DNA of 64,000 nt, from the NCBI RefSeq assembly GCF_000011065.1, contig NC_004663.1:5890001-5954000 (forward strand), in the 5' to 3' direction. The notes beneath the pieces were generated by a model. It ran no database searches. It saw only the letters and a list, made by a program, of their open reading frames with translations, and was not told where the DNA came from. This DNA is from Bacteroides thetaiotaomicron VPI-5482. Its GTDB lineage: Bacteria; Bacteroidota; Bacteroidia; Bacteroidales; Bacteroidaceae. A program made the position numbers and the translations under genes. This document shows positions 44,256 through 54,650 of the stretch, piece after piece; position 1 is the stretch's first letter, and every line of letters begins with the position of its first letter.

Positions 44256-46961
44256 ATGACTCCTGAAGAAAAAGCAAGAATAAAGATAGACCAGTGGTTT
44301 GCCGATGCTGGTTGGAAAGTAGTTAATAGGGAGGATTATGAACCTACTGGTACGGCTGTAGCCATAAGAGAAGGTTTATTGAAAGGAAATCTTGAAGCCG
44401 ATTATTTCCTTTTCATTAATGGAAAAGCAGTAGGAGTACTTGAAGCTAAGCGTGAAGAAACAGACGTTTTTGCTTCAAAAGTATGCGAGCAAGCAGCTCT
44501 ATATGCACGAAGTGTCCCAAATATCTATCAGGCATATCAAAAGCCATTGCCTTTTATCTTTACCTCAAATGGAAAAGAACTATACTTCTGTGATTTCCGT
44601 GAACAAGATTCTTGTTTCAAACAGATAATAACTATTCCTACGCCACATGAATTGGTCAAGAAACTGGGGATTGAGGATACATTTGCCGGACTTCCCACAT
44701 TGAAAAGGAAGGGGCTTCGTGATTGCCAGTATGAAGCGGTGACAGAACTTGAAAAGAGTTTTCGTGCTGGGCAAAATCGGGCATTGATGGTTCTTGCTAC
44801 CGGAGCAGGCAAAACATATACTGCTTGTCTTGCTGCCTACCGAATGCTTTCTTATACACCAATGCGTAGGGTGTTGTTTCTTGTCGACCGAAATAATCTT
44901 GGAAAACAGGCAGAGGGAGAATTTGGAACTTTCCGACTGACAGAGAATGGAGACGCTTTCAATACTATCTTTACGGTCAATCGCCTTCGCTCACCTTCTA
45001 TCCCTTCTGATAGTAACGTCGTTATTTCTACAATACAACGTTTGTTTTCATTCTTGAAAGGAGAAGCTATTGAGGATAATGATGACGATGATGAGAACGA
45101 ACCTGCAGAGGAAGTAACCTTGCCTCCCAATCCCAATTTACCGCACGATTACTTTGATATGATTATTATAGATGAGTGCCATCGCTCCATTTATGGAAAC
45201 TGGCGCATGGTATTGGAGTATTTTGATACGGCAAGATTGGTAGGTTTGACTGCGACACCTATTCCCGAAACAATGGCTTTTTTCAATAACAATCGCATTG
45301 TCAACTATACATTAGAAAAGAGTATCGTTGATGGTGTGAATGTGGATTGTCGGGTATATAGAATAAAAACCCAAGTCACGGAAACGGGTGGGGCTATATT
45401 AGAGGGTGAGAAATTTAAAGAAGAAACAAGATATACAGGTGAGGTCAAGACTGTAAGTAGTAAGGAAACCAAAAACTACACAAATAAAGAACTTAATCGG
45501 AGTGTTATTAATCCGGCACAGATAAAGTTAATCCTTTCGACCTATCGGGATGTGGTTTATACAGAATTGTTTAATGACCCGCAACGTAAGCCGAATATGG
45601 ACTATTTGCCCAAAACCTTGATATTTGCTCTCAATGAAGCTCACGCTACAAATATCGTACAGATAGCTAAAGAGGTGTTCGGACGGAATGACGACCGCTT
45701 TGTTCAGAAAATTACTTATTCGGCAGGCGACAGTAACGAACTGATACGCCAATTCCGTAACGACAAGGATTTCCGTATTGCTGTGACCTGTACGTTGGTT
45801 GCCACTGGAACAGATGTAAAGCCACTGGAAGTGGTGATGTTCATGCGTGATGTGGAGTCATTGCCTTTGTATATTCAGATGAAAGGGCGTGGAGTGCGTA
45901 CTATTGGTGATGACCAACTTCGCAATGTTACCCCGAACGCATTCAGCAAGGATTGTTTTTATTTGGTTGATGCGGTAGGCGTGACGGAGCATGCGCAAAC
46001 AGTGGCACCTATAGATGATGGTCCTACAACAAAAACGATTACTCTAAAGGAGTTGTTAGAACGTATTAGTCATGGCTATATTCCTGACGAGTATCTCAAA
46101 CGGCTTGCGGCAACGCTTGCCCGAATATACAACAAGGCGGATGATTCGCAACGGAAAGAGTTTGTCCGTTTGTCTCATGATGACATGAAGGAACTTTCTG
46201 CTAGAATATACGATGCGCTGGAGAAAGGCATTCTTCCACTGTTTGTAAGCACTGATGAGCCTAACAATGAACGTAAGGGGCTAGTCGCTCCGCTTGCCAA
46301 TCATGCGGATGCTCGGAAATACCTTCTTATACTTGCAGCCGGATTCGTCAATACATTGATGCCGGGTGAAGATACGCTTATCTCCAAAGGGTTTTCCATT
46401 GAGGAAGCAAAAAGTACGACAGAGGCTTTCGAGGAGTTCTGCAAAGAACACAGTGATGAAATAGAAGCACTACGTATTATATATAATAATGAAGGAACGC
46501 CTATCACCTATTCTATGTTGAAGGATTTGGAAAACAAACTCAAAATGGCAAACAACCATTTCACTTCCAAACAACTTTGGAACTCTTATGCCATAGTCAA
46601 TCCTAAAGCGGTAAGGCGTTCCACTACCAAAGAAGAAAGCGATGCATTGACCAATATCATACAACTTGTGCGCTTTGCTTTCCGCCAAATCGAACGATTG
46701 GATAGTGTAGTTACTACCTCTAAACAGTTTTTCAATCTTTGGTTAGGACAAACCCAGCGTGAAATAACTGACAAACAGCGAGAGGTTATCAGTCGTATTG
46801 TGGATTACATTGCTTCTAACGGAGCTTGTACGGTCAGAGATATTCGAGAGGATGACGCAACCCAAGCGGCACAAATGATTCGGGCATTTGGTAATATGCA
46901 GAAAGTGGACGAAGCACTTCATTCCCTTTACACATTTGTAGTATTAAGAAAAGCAGCATAA
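44256..46961 (+). CDS. hsdR: Type I restriction enzyme R subunit (EcoEI-type)
   Basis: 901 residues. The N-terminal nuclease domain has YFLFINGKAVGVLEAKREET with the ExK motif. The SF2 translocase core has Walker A MVLATGAGKTYTA, DEAH-type IIIDECHRSIYGNW, and LVGLTATPIPET. The C-terminal EcoEI_R_C helical region runs from about 600. Length fits the family (about 800-1000). It lies 4 bp before hsdM. With hsdM and hsdS it translocates and cuts unmethylated DNA. Confidence 0.95.
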   Translation: MTPEEKARIKIDQWFADAGWKVVNREDYEPTGTAVAIREGLLKGNLEADYFLFINGKAVGVLEAKREETDVFASKVCEQAALYARSVPNIYQAYQKPLPFIFTSNGKELYFCDFREQDSCFKQIITIPTPHELVKKLGIEDTFAGLPTLKRKGLRDCQYEAVTELEKSFRAGQNRALMVLATGAGKTYTACLAAYRMLSYTPMRRVLFLVDRNNLGKQAEGEFGTFRLTENGDAFNTIFTVNRLRSPSIPSDSNVVISTIQRLFSFLKGEAIEDNDDDDENEPAEEVTLPPNPNLPHDYFDMIIIDECHRSIYGNWRMVLEYFDTARLVGLTATPIPETMAFFNNNRIVNYTLEKSIVDGVNVDCRVYRIKTQVTETGGAILEGEKFKEETRYTGEVKTVSSKETKNYTNKELNRSVINPAQIKLILSTYRDVVYTELFNDPQRKPNMDYLPKTLIFALNEAHATNIVQIAKEVFGRNDDRFVQKITYSAGDSNELIRQFRNDKDFRIAVTCTLVATGTDVKPLEVVMFMRDVESLPLYIQMKGRGVRTIGDDQLRNVTPNAFSKDCFYLVDAVGVTEHAQTVAPIDDGPTTKTITLKELLERISHGYIPDEYLKRLAATLARIYNKADDSQRKEFVRLSHDDMKELSARIYDALEKGILPLFVSTDEPNNERKGLVAPLANHADARKYLLILAAGFVNTLMPGEDTLISKGFSIEEAKSTTEAFEEFCKEHSDEIEALRIIYNNEGTPITYSMLKDLENKLKMANNHFTSKQLWNSYAIVNPKAVRRSTTKEESDALTNIIQLVRFAFRQIERLDSVVTTSKQFFNLWLGQTQREITDKQREVISRIVDYIASNGACTVRDIREDDATQAAQMIRAFGNMQKVDEALHSLYTFVVLRKAA

Positions 46962-48383
<1,422 letters not shown>

Positions 48384-48386
48384 GCT

Positions 48387-49517
48387 ATGCGAAAAGATAT
48401 TAGCACAAATGATAAAGATATAAACGACCTGTTCTTAAAGGTTGTTGACCTTGTCACGCAGGCAAGGGAACGTGTGGCAACAGCTATCAATATTGCTGAG
48501 GTCTTTACTAAGTTCCATATCGGACAATATATAGTAGAATATGAGCAAAAGGGAGAAACAAGAGCCGAATACGGAAAGGCGGTGCTGAAAGAACTCTCCA
48601 AACGTCTGACTGATAGGTTGGGAGATGGATGGTCGTATTCAACGCTTAAGAATATACGGCAGTTTTATATTGTCTTTTCTAAAGGGCTAACCAGTGGTTG
48701 TCCAAAGTCGAGCCAAAAGGCTAACCAGTGGTTAGCCGATTATTCGAAGGCAGAGGAACATATCTCTGAACCGACATTCGCTCTCTCATGGTCTCATTAT
48801 CTTATACTGATGAGGGTGGAAAATCCGGATGCCCGCAGTTTCTATGAAATAGAATGTACCCAACAACAATGGTCTAAAAGACAACTTAGCCGTCAAGTAG
48901 GAAGCTGTCTTTATGAGAGATTGGCTTTGAGCCGTAACAAAGATGAAGTAATGCGGTTGGCTAAAGAAGGGCAAACTATTGGGAAACCATCGGACATCAT
49001 CAAGAATCCCATCACATTAGAGTTTCTTGGTCTAAAGCCCGATGCAGTTTACTCAGAGTCTAAATTGGAGAATGCCATTATCAACAAGATGCAGCAATTC
49101 TTATTAGAACTTGGCAAAGGATTCCTATTTGAAGCAAGGCAGAAAAGGTTCACGTTTGATGAGCAGCATTTCTTTGTTGACTTGGTGTTTTACAATCGTT
49201 TGCTACAATGCTATGTGCTTATAGATTTGAAGATAGACAAACTTACTCACCAAGATCTCGGACAGATGCAGATGTATGTCAACTATTACGACCGCTATGT
49301 CAAACAAGACTTTGAAAAGCCGACAATTGGTATTCTACTGTGTAAGGAGAAGAACGATGCACTAGTGGAACTCACCTTGCCTAAAGATGCTAACATCTAT
49401 GCTTCTGCTTATCAACTCTATCTCCCCAACAAGGCTTTATTGCAAGCCAAGGTGAAGGAATGGATTGAAGAGTTTGAAGAAAATGAGGAATTAAAGAAAC
49501 TGGAAGAAAATGAATAG
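48387..49517 (+). CDS. DUF1016/YhcG PDDEXK nuclease within the type I operon
   Basis: 376 residues. The N-terminal DUF1016_N has FHIGQYIVEYEQKGETRAEY and DGWSYSTLKNIRQFY. The C-terminal YhcG-type PDDEXK nuclease has EARQKRFTFDEQHFFVDLVF followed by LIDLKIDKL, with the D and (D/E)xK residues. It is inserted between hsdM and hsdS with 4-bp and roughly 45-bp gaps. DUF1016 genes are recurrent in variable type I loci of Bacteroides; the role may be repair or an extra nuclease. A short palindromic sequence near 48688-48740 (GGCTAACCAGTGGTT) occurs twice. Confidence 0.92.
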   Translation: MRKDISTNDKDINDLFLKVVDLVTQARERVATAINIAEVFTKFHIGQYIVEYEQKGETRAEYGKAVLKELSKRLTDRLGDGWSYSTLKNIRQFYIVFSKGLTSGCPKSSQKANQWLADYSKAEEHISEPTFALSWSHYLILMRVENPDARSFYEIECTQQQWSKRQLSRQVGSCLYERLALSRNKDEVMRLAKEGQTIGKPSDIIKNPITLEFLGLKPDAVYSESKLENAIINKMQQFLLELGKGFLFEARQKRFTFDEQHFFVDLVFYNRLLQCYVLIDLKIDKLTHQDLGQMQMYVNYYDRYVKQDFEKPTIGILLCKEKNDALVELTLPKDANIYASAYQLYLPNKALLQAKVKEWIEEFEENEELKKLEENE

Positions 49518-49562
49518 TATTTGTGCAGCCAAAACTGCACAAATACAAACAGAAATACGACG

Positions 49563-50987
49563 ATGGATACAAAAGCGTTACGTCAAAAGATACTCGACCT
49601 TGCGATACATGGAAAACTTGTACCGCAAGACCCGAACGATGAACCTGCATCAGTTCTGCTCGAACGAATCAAGGCTGAAAAAGAACGACTGATAAAGGAA
49701 GGCAAAATCAAGCGGAGCAAGAAGTCTGCAAAGACTTCCGATACGCCACATTATCAGAATGTGCCGTTTGAGGTGCCGAGTTCATGGGTATGGTGCAAAT
49801 TGGAGGATTATGTTAAAAGTGTGACTGATGGCGATCATCAAGCACCGCCTAAGTCAGATATTGGCATCCCATTTTTGGTTATTTCAGATGTTGCAAAAGG
49901 AAAACTAAATTTCTTAAATACTCGTTTTGTTCCACAAGAATATTATGAGAAAATTTCATTTGATAGAAAACCGGAAAAAGGAGACTTGTTATTCACCGTA
50001 ACAGGTTCTTATGGTATTGTTGTACCTGTAAACATTGATTGTAAATTTTGTTTTCAACGGCACATTGGGTTGATAAAAACTTTGAATACGAGTGAATATC
50101 TTTTACACCTGCTAAAAAGTAGTTATTTCAAAGGACAATGCGATGAGTTTGCCACAGGTACAGCACAAAAGACTGTAGGATTGGAGACATTACGTTCTTT
50201 TCTATTGCCAATTCCACCTTTTGCTGAACAACAGCGTATTGTAATAGAAATAGAGAAATGGTTTTCTTTGATAGAACTTATAGAAGGAGGTAAGGACGAT
50301 TTACAAACAACCATCAAACAAGCCAAGAGCAAAATTCTTGACCTTGCCATACATGGTAAGCTAGTACCACAAGATCCCAATGAAGAGCCAGCAATTAAGC
50401 TGTTGAAGCGTATAAATCCCGACTTCACACCTTGTGATAACGGGCATAGTGGGAAGTTACCTTATAAAATACCTAAGACATGGGCATGGTGTAGTCATAA
50501 TTCTATCTTAGATATATCTGGAGGATCACAACCTGCGAAGAGTTATTTTGAAACTATACCTAAACCAAATTACATTAGACTTTATCAGATTAGAGATTAT
50601 GGAGAGTCTCCTGTACCTGTTTATATCCCAATTAATCTTGCTTCAAAACAGACCGAAAAAGGAGATATATTATTAGCACGTTATGGTGGTTCTTTAGGAA
50701 AAGTGTTTCATGCTAAACAAGGGGCTTATAATGTGGCAATGGTAAAGGTTATCTTTAAATTTGAAAATCTCATATACAAGGAGTATGCATACTATTATTA
50801 TTTATCTGACCTATATCAAGGAAAACTAAAAGAAATTTCAAGGACGGCTCAAACAGGATTTAATATTACAGACTTTAATGATATGTATTTTCCACTCCCC
50901 CCTATCAACGAGCAACAACGCATCGTTCAAAAGATAGAAGAACTTTTTTCATCCCTTGATAATATTCAAAAATCCTTAGAAGTGTAA
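49563..50987 (+). CDS. hsdS: Expressed type I specificity subunit, phase-variable
   Basis: 474 residues from MDTKALRQKILDLAIHGKL at 49563. Two target recognition domains follow conserved spacers. TRD1 is about residues 60-240. The central spacer repeats the motif KILDLAIHGKLVPQDPN, then INPDFTPCDNGHSG. TRD2 is about 290-470. The conserved phrase PPFAEQQRIVIEIEKW ends TRD1 and PPINEQQRIVQKIEEL ends TRD2. It picks the DNA sequence methylated and restricted by HsdM/HsdR. Copies of its 5' shared region (49743-49793) and central shared region occur inverted in the silent cassette at 52349-53533, so it can be rebuilt by inversion. Confidence 0.93.
   Translation: MDTKALRQKILDLAIHGKLVPQDPNDEPASVLLERIKAEKERLIKEGKIKRSKKSAKTSDTPHYQNVPFEVPSSWVWCKLEDYVKSVTDGDHQAPPKSDIGIPFLVISDVAKGKLNFLNTRFVPQEYYEKISFDRKPEKGDLLFTVTGSYGIVVPVNIDCKFCFQRHIGLIKTLNTSEYLLHLLKSSYFKGQCDEFATGTAQKTVGLETLRSFLLPIPPFAEQQRIVIEIEKWFSLIELIEGGKDDLQTTIKQAKSKILDLAIHGKLVPQDPNEEPAIKLLKRINPDFTPCDNGHSGKLPYKIPKTWAWCSHNSILDISGGSQPAKSYFETIPKPNYIRLYQIRDYGESPVPVYIPINLASKQTEKGDILLARYGGSLGKVFHAKQGAYNVAMVKVIFKFENLIYKEYAYYYYLSDLYQGKLKEISRTAQTGFNITDFNDMYFPLPPINEQQRIVQKIEELFSSLDNIQKSLEV
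49743..49793 (+). repeat. 5' shared recombination region of hsdS (inverse copy at 53485-53532)
   Basis: The two copies match at roughly 41 of 48 positions, with a perfect core around GTGCCGTTTGA. They are in opposite orientation about 3.7 kb apart. Confidence 0.75.
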
Positions 50988-51007
50988 TTAATTACACTTC
51001 TAAGGAT
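50972..51007. terminator. Perfect 36-bp palindrome at the end of hsdS
   Basis: ATCCTTAGAAGTGTAATT is followed at once by its exact reverse complement (50972-51007). It covers the hsdS stop and sits 9 bp from the stop of the convergent recombinase, so it could end both transcripts. Confidence 0.65.
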
Positions 51008-51016
51008 AGATAAAAC

Positions 51017-51820
51017 TTACCAGTTTACTACTTTGTCCACAATTTTTTGCTGTTCACTAGCTGTTCGACGGAGATAAATACGAGTAGTTTCAATACTTTC
51101 ATGTCCCATAAGGTCAGCAAGTAGAGCAAGGTCATTGAATCGGTCAAGGAAGTTCTTGGCAAAACGATGACGGAATGAATGAGGATAAACCACTTCCTTA
51201 TTCATTCCGTATTTTCCCGCAAAATGTTTCAGTTGTTGGGCTATGCCACGTGTTGTAATACGTTCCCCAAATCGGTTCAGGAATATATAGCCGGAAATAA
51301 GACTTTTTTCTTTGAGCCATTTTGTGGCTTCTGTACGCAAATTTTTCGGAATATATAAACGACGTATTTTTCCACCTTTACTGTAAAGATCAAGATGGCC
51401 AACTTGTACATGCTCAGCTTTGATGTGAAGCAATTCACTGACACGTGCGCCTGTGGCAGCCATAAACCATACGATAAAATACCACTCATTATAACCATCA
51501 GCTTTTAAGCGTGTTTTTAGAAATTTGTAGTCTGCATCGCTGATTACGTTTTCCAAAAAGTTCTTCTGCTGTACTTTGACGAACTTTACCTTCAGTTTCT
51601 CCTGTTTTGTAAATTCCAAATACTTGTTGATACCTTGCAATCGTAGGTTTACCGTTTGCGGTTTAAAGTTCTCCACCAGATACCCTTTATATGTTAAAAG
51701 GTTCTTTTTGTTTACTTCTCCATAATGATTGAGGAAATACTGTACTGTCCACACATACGATGTAACAGTGTTTTTTGCCAAATTAGTTTTGGCGAGATAG
51801 CTTTTGAATTTTGTTACCAT
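51017..51820 (-). CDS. Tyrosine recombinase, likely hsdS invertase
   Basis: About 267 residues from MVTKFKSYLAKTNLAKNTV at 51820. The catalytic domain has MAATGARVSELLHIKA (first Arg), HSFRHRFAKNFLDRF (H-x-x-R) and LMGHESIETTRIYLRRT (Tyr nucleophile). Compact recombinases of this type drive hsdS shuffling in Bacteroides and other genera. It lies between the expressed hsdS and the silent cassettes, reads opposite to hsdS, and the inverted copies of hsdS sequence on both sides are its likely substrates. Confidence 0.92.
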   Translation of the reverse strand: MVTKFKSYLAKTNLAKNTVTSYVWTVQYFLNHYGEVNKKNLLTYKGYLVENFKPQTVNLRLQGINKYLEFTKQEKLKVKFVKVQQKNFLENVISDADYKFLKTRLKADGYNEWYFIVWFMAATGARVSELLHIKAEHVQVGHLDLYSKGGKIRRLYIPKNLRTEATKWLKEKSLISGYIFLNRFGERITTRGIAQQLKHFAGKYGMNKEVVYPHSFRHRFAKNFLDRFNDLALLADLMGHESIETTRIYLRRTASEQQKIVDKVVNW

Positions 51821-51867
51821 ATTATATTGATTTATAATGAATACGGCAACAATATAATAGAATATAT

Positions 51868-51900
51868 CGGGCATTATACGCAGTTGCCTAATGGATGGAC
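51868..51900 (+). repeat. Central shared recombination site of hsdS cassettes (inverse copy at 52800-52832)
   Basis: 33 bp with one mismatch; core CGGGCATTATACGCAGTTGC. The expressed gene has only the left part of this site (AACGGGCAT near 50439-50447), so it is a partial match there. Confidence 0.75.
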
Positions 51901-52354
51901 TGTTGCACCTATGCAAGTACTATGCTCTTTGGTTGATGGTGATAAGCAAAAAGGAATAGAACGAATAAATCTTGATGTCAAATATTTGCGTGGTGAGCGT
52001 GATGCCAAAACTTTGACTTCTGGAAAATATGTTACTGCAAATTCACTTTTGATTTTAGTAGATGGCGAGAACTCTGGTGAGGTATTTAGGACTTCGATTG
52101 ACGGCTATCAAGGTAGTACTTTCAAACAGTTGCTTATCAACGAAAATATGAACGAAGAATATGTACTACAAGCAATCAACTTGCATAGGAAAGTCTTGCG
52201 AGAAAGTAAGGTTGGTTCTGCTATTCCCCACTTGAACAAGAAACTATTCAAAGCAATAGAAATTCCTATTCCACCTTACAAAGAACAACAAAGGATTATA
52301 AAGGCTATAACCAAGGCTTTTATGTCTTTAGATTTAATAATGGAGAGTTTATAG
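51868..52354 (+). CDS. Silent hsdS 3'-half cassette (one target recognition domain)
   Basis: An hsdS fragment with no start codon or conserved 5' part. Similarity begins at the shared site 51868-51900 (encoding GHYTQLPNGW) and continues with VAPMQVLCSLVDGD, SLLILVDGENSGEVF and the TRD ending IPPYKEQQRIIKAITKAF to LDLIMESL. It lies directly after the recombinase on the plus strand. It shares the site CGGGCATTATACGCAG with the minus-strand cassette and could be exchanged into it by inversion. An open frame upstream to 51725 is not hsdS-like. Confidence 0.82.
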
Positions 52355-52375
52355 GCTCTCCATTATTAAATCTAA
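52328..52375. repeat. Perfect 20-bp inverted repeat joining the two silent cassettes
   Basis: TTAGATTTAATAATGGAGAG (52328-52347) and its exact complement (52356-52375) with an 8-nt loop. It is the shared 3' end of the two cassettes placed tail to tail and can also work as a terminator. Confidence 0.85.
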
Positions 52376-53533
52376 TTGTGTAAAGATTCCATGGATTGCA
52401 TGAATAATTCGCTTTTGTTCTGCCTTCGATGGTATTGGTATCTCTAATTTTGAGTATTCAGAAATCCAATATCGTTTATGGGTGTCACCTACCAATTTGG
52501 TTATGCTCATAAACATTGCCACATAATCAACTTCAATGTCCTTATGTACTTTTAGAATCTTCATTGCAGATGACTTTACCTTAAAAGGGAAATCAACTAG
52601 TTTCGAATCAGTTGTAAAATCATCAAAGATTATACAAGGAAGATTCGAGTATATACCAGTAGCCTCGTTAGTGTAACCAATAATAAATGATTTACCGGCT
52701 GTCAGAACTGGGGTTGAATAAGAGTCATCATAAGCTGTCGATTCTACAATATAAGCTGTAGACTGTTCATAACCTATAATTTGGTCAAGCCTACAAAACG
52801 TCCATCCATCAGGCAACTGCGTATAATGCCCGTTATCACAAGGTGTAAAGTCGGGATTTATACGTTTCAACAATTCGATAGCAGGTTCATCGTTTGGGTC
52901 TTGCGGCACAAGTTTTCCGTGAATGGCAAGATCAAGAATCTTGCTCTTGGTTTGCTTTATGATGGTTTGCAAATTTACTTTGCTATGTTCTATTTGGTCG
53001 ATTAAAGCAAACAATTTCTCTATTTCCATTACAATGCGCTGTTGCTCACTAAGAGGTGGTAAAGGAAAAGCCATTTGTTCTAAACTGTATTTTGGTAATC
53101 CTTCACGACCACTACCCGTAATCTTCATAGATTTAGCGAAGTATGAAGATAAAACTAGCGCATGGAAATATTCAGGTTCAACTAAAACAGAACGCATAAT
53201 ACAAACGTGTTGACTAACATTACCACAATTAAAATCAGCAGGAACTACAGCACATCTTCCCAATGAACCACCAGTAATATTCAACAACAAGTCGTTAGCA
53301 AGTACCTCCGTACCTTTCATCTTCTGATGAACTTCTTCGGAAATATATTTGATATCATCATAAACAAGCCTGTCATTATATACATTTTGCGAGCGGAAAA
53401 AAGGGATCCCGTTCGCAGAATAGTTACTTCCCCTTGGCGTGCTACCGGAACCTATCTTTGAGCATATTTCTTCAATCGTTGTCCACACCCATGAATTCGG
53501 TATTTCAAACGGCACGTTCTCATAATGTGGCAT
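52349..53533 (-). CDS. Silent hsdS cassette with two target recognition domains
   Basis: 394 residues of hsdS without the normal N-terminal segment; an accidental ATG lies at 53533. It starts PHYENVPFEIPNSWVWTT, homologous to PHYQNVPFEVPSSWVW of the expressed gene. TRD1 is distinct (SKIGSGSTPRGSNYSANGIP). The central spacer SKILDLAIHGKLVPQDPN and INPDFTPCDNGHYTQLPDG is shared, then a second distinct TRD ends PSKAEQKRIIHAIHGIF and LDLIMESL. There is no visible promoter. Its 5' end is joined to a truncated HTH gene. Inversion between 5' shared sites or central shared sites would move one or both TRDs to the expression locus. Confidence 0.88.
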   Translation of the reverse strand: MPHYENVPFEIPNSWVWTTIEEICSKIGSGSTPRGSNYSANGIPFFRSQNVYNDRLVYDDIKYISEEVHQKMKGTEVLANDLLLNITGGSLGRCAVVPADFNCGNVSQHVCIMRSVLVEPEYFHALVLSSYFAKSMKITGSGREGLPKYSLEQMAFPLPPLSEQQRIVMEIEKLFALIDQIEHSKVNLQTIIKQTKSKILDLAIHGKLVPQDPNDEPAIELLKRINPDFTPCDNGHYTQLPDGWTFCRLDQIIGYEQSTAYIVESTAYDDSYSTPVLTAGKSFIIGYTNEATGIYSNLPCIIFDDFTTDSKLVDFPFKVKSSAMKILKVHKDIEVDYVAMFMSITKLVGDTHKRYWISEYSKLEIPIPSKAEQKRIIHAIHGIFTQLDLIMESL

Positions 53534-53810
53534 ATACCATTTTATATACGGCTTGTTTGCTCAGCCCCAATAAAGTTGCAACCTCCTTGAATGATAGATA
53601 TTCTTTATCCTTGAAATAGGATATGGGTTGTTCACTGATTACCGTTTGGACTTTGGTTTCTATTTCTTGTATTCTCTTCTGCCGCACCGCTTCTTTATAT
53701 GCAAGATTATTGCACCGATGCGAACAGAAGCGTGTCGTTAACTTTTGGGCATAGAATGTTGTGCCACACCATTCACATACCTTCTTGATTTTCATTTTAC
53801 TTGTTGCCAT
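53520..53810 (-). pseudogene. Truncated excisionase-type HTH protein, cut by the hsdS cassette
   Basis: 96 residues. The N-terminus is the typical mobile-element HTH family start: MATSKMKIKKVCEWCGTTFY, a zinc-like C..C pair, TRFCSHRCNNLAYKEAVRQK. Then the HTH itself (YLSFKEVATLLGLSKQAVYK) ends abruptly at MVYATL, 15-50 residues short of normal. The final codons lie exactly where hsdS sequence begins, so the cassette replaced the gene's 3' part. These HTH proteins normally sit next to integrases of Bacteroides elements. Confidence 0.75.
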
Positions 53811-54650
53811 ATTCGTTACTTTTAGAGGTTTATTTCTCTTGTAATTTCTCCATTTTGTTCAACTATCGTAAATCATAGTCAACCATAGTAAACTTTCTCC
53901 ACGACCTTTCCGACCTAAAATCGGAGAGTAACAAGCGAGCAACAAATACGGTACAAAAATGAGCTGAAAAAGCCCTATAAACGATAACCATCGCTTATAA
54001 GGCTAAAAAGAAAGGCGCTCAAAATGAACGCCTTAATAATCGTTGATGATAGATGCTAATTGTTGGTAACCACCACTTACTTTCCGATGCAGCATATTGG
54101 ACTAATTGTCTACCAATGTTTTGAAAATTAAACGGTAGGAAAGTCTTATTTTGCTCTTTATTCTTCGCTGAACTGATGCAAAGATAATGCGTTTTTCCGG
54201 TACAGGAAAACAAATGAAAAGACTTTGATAAAAAAGGTGGTTTTGGGGGCAAATTTGCCAGCTGTACTATGAGGTTTTCGGAAGATTTTGCATAGCATTT
54301 CATCTAGTGTTATGCCTATGTCTATATTGCTGGTTGCTCCTCCAAGATTGAACACGGAGTGACTGATATTGATTGCTGGCGAAAAGAAAAAATACCCAGT
54401 AGGCTAATTTTCTTCTCTCCCTCTATTTGACTTAACTTTATTGCCCGTGTATATAATAACGGTCATTAAAGTCAAGTTGAGAGTGGAGACATATCTTTTT
54501 CTTTTGGCAAGCAAAAATTCAGTTATTGGAAATTTTCGAATAACTGAATTTTTAAAGCCCCAACATATCATATAATATACAAAAAGGAGCATTTTTAGTT
54601 ACTATATGATATATTGAGGCTTTAGCGTATTGCTGACGAGTTCATGCCTT
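53811..54650. other. Gene-poor region with hairpins, probable mobile-element remnant
   Basis: No convincing gene. Structures seen: TCCGA-7-TCGGA near 53915-53932; a 34-bp imperfect hairpin at 53971-54004 (AGCCcTATAA ... TTATAaGGCT); AAGGCG..CGCCTT just after it. A minus-strand TAtcTTTG box lies near 54177-54184 but no clear frame follows. The region fits a decayed end of an integrated element. Confidence 0.5.

Noticed and set aside
48688..48745. Repeated GGCTAACCAGTGGTT in the DUF1016 gene
   Set aside because: Short, within a coding frame, and encodes an unremarkable linker; no evidence of recombination.
54019..54355. Two overlapping small minus-strand frames
   Set aside because: No recognisable domain and low coding character; more likely non-coding remnant DNA, although a -7 box lies near by.
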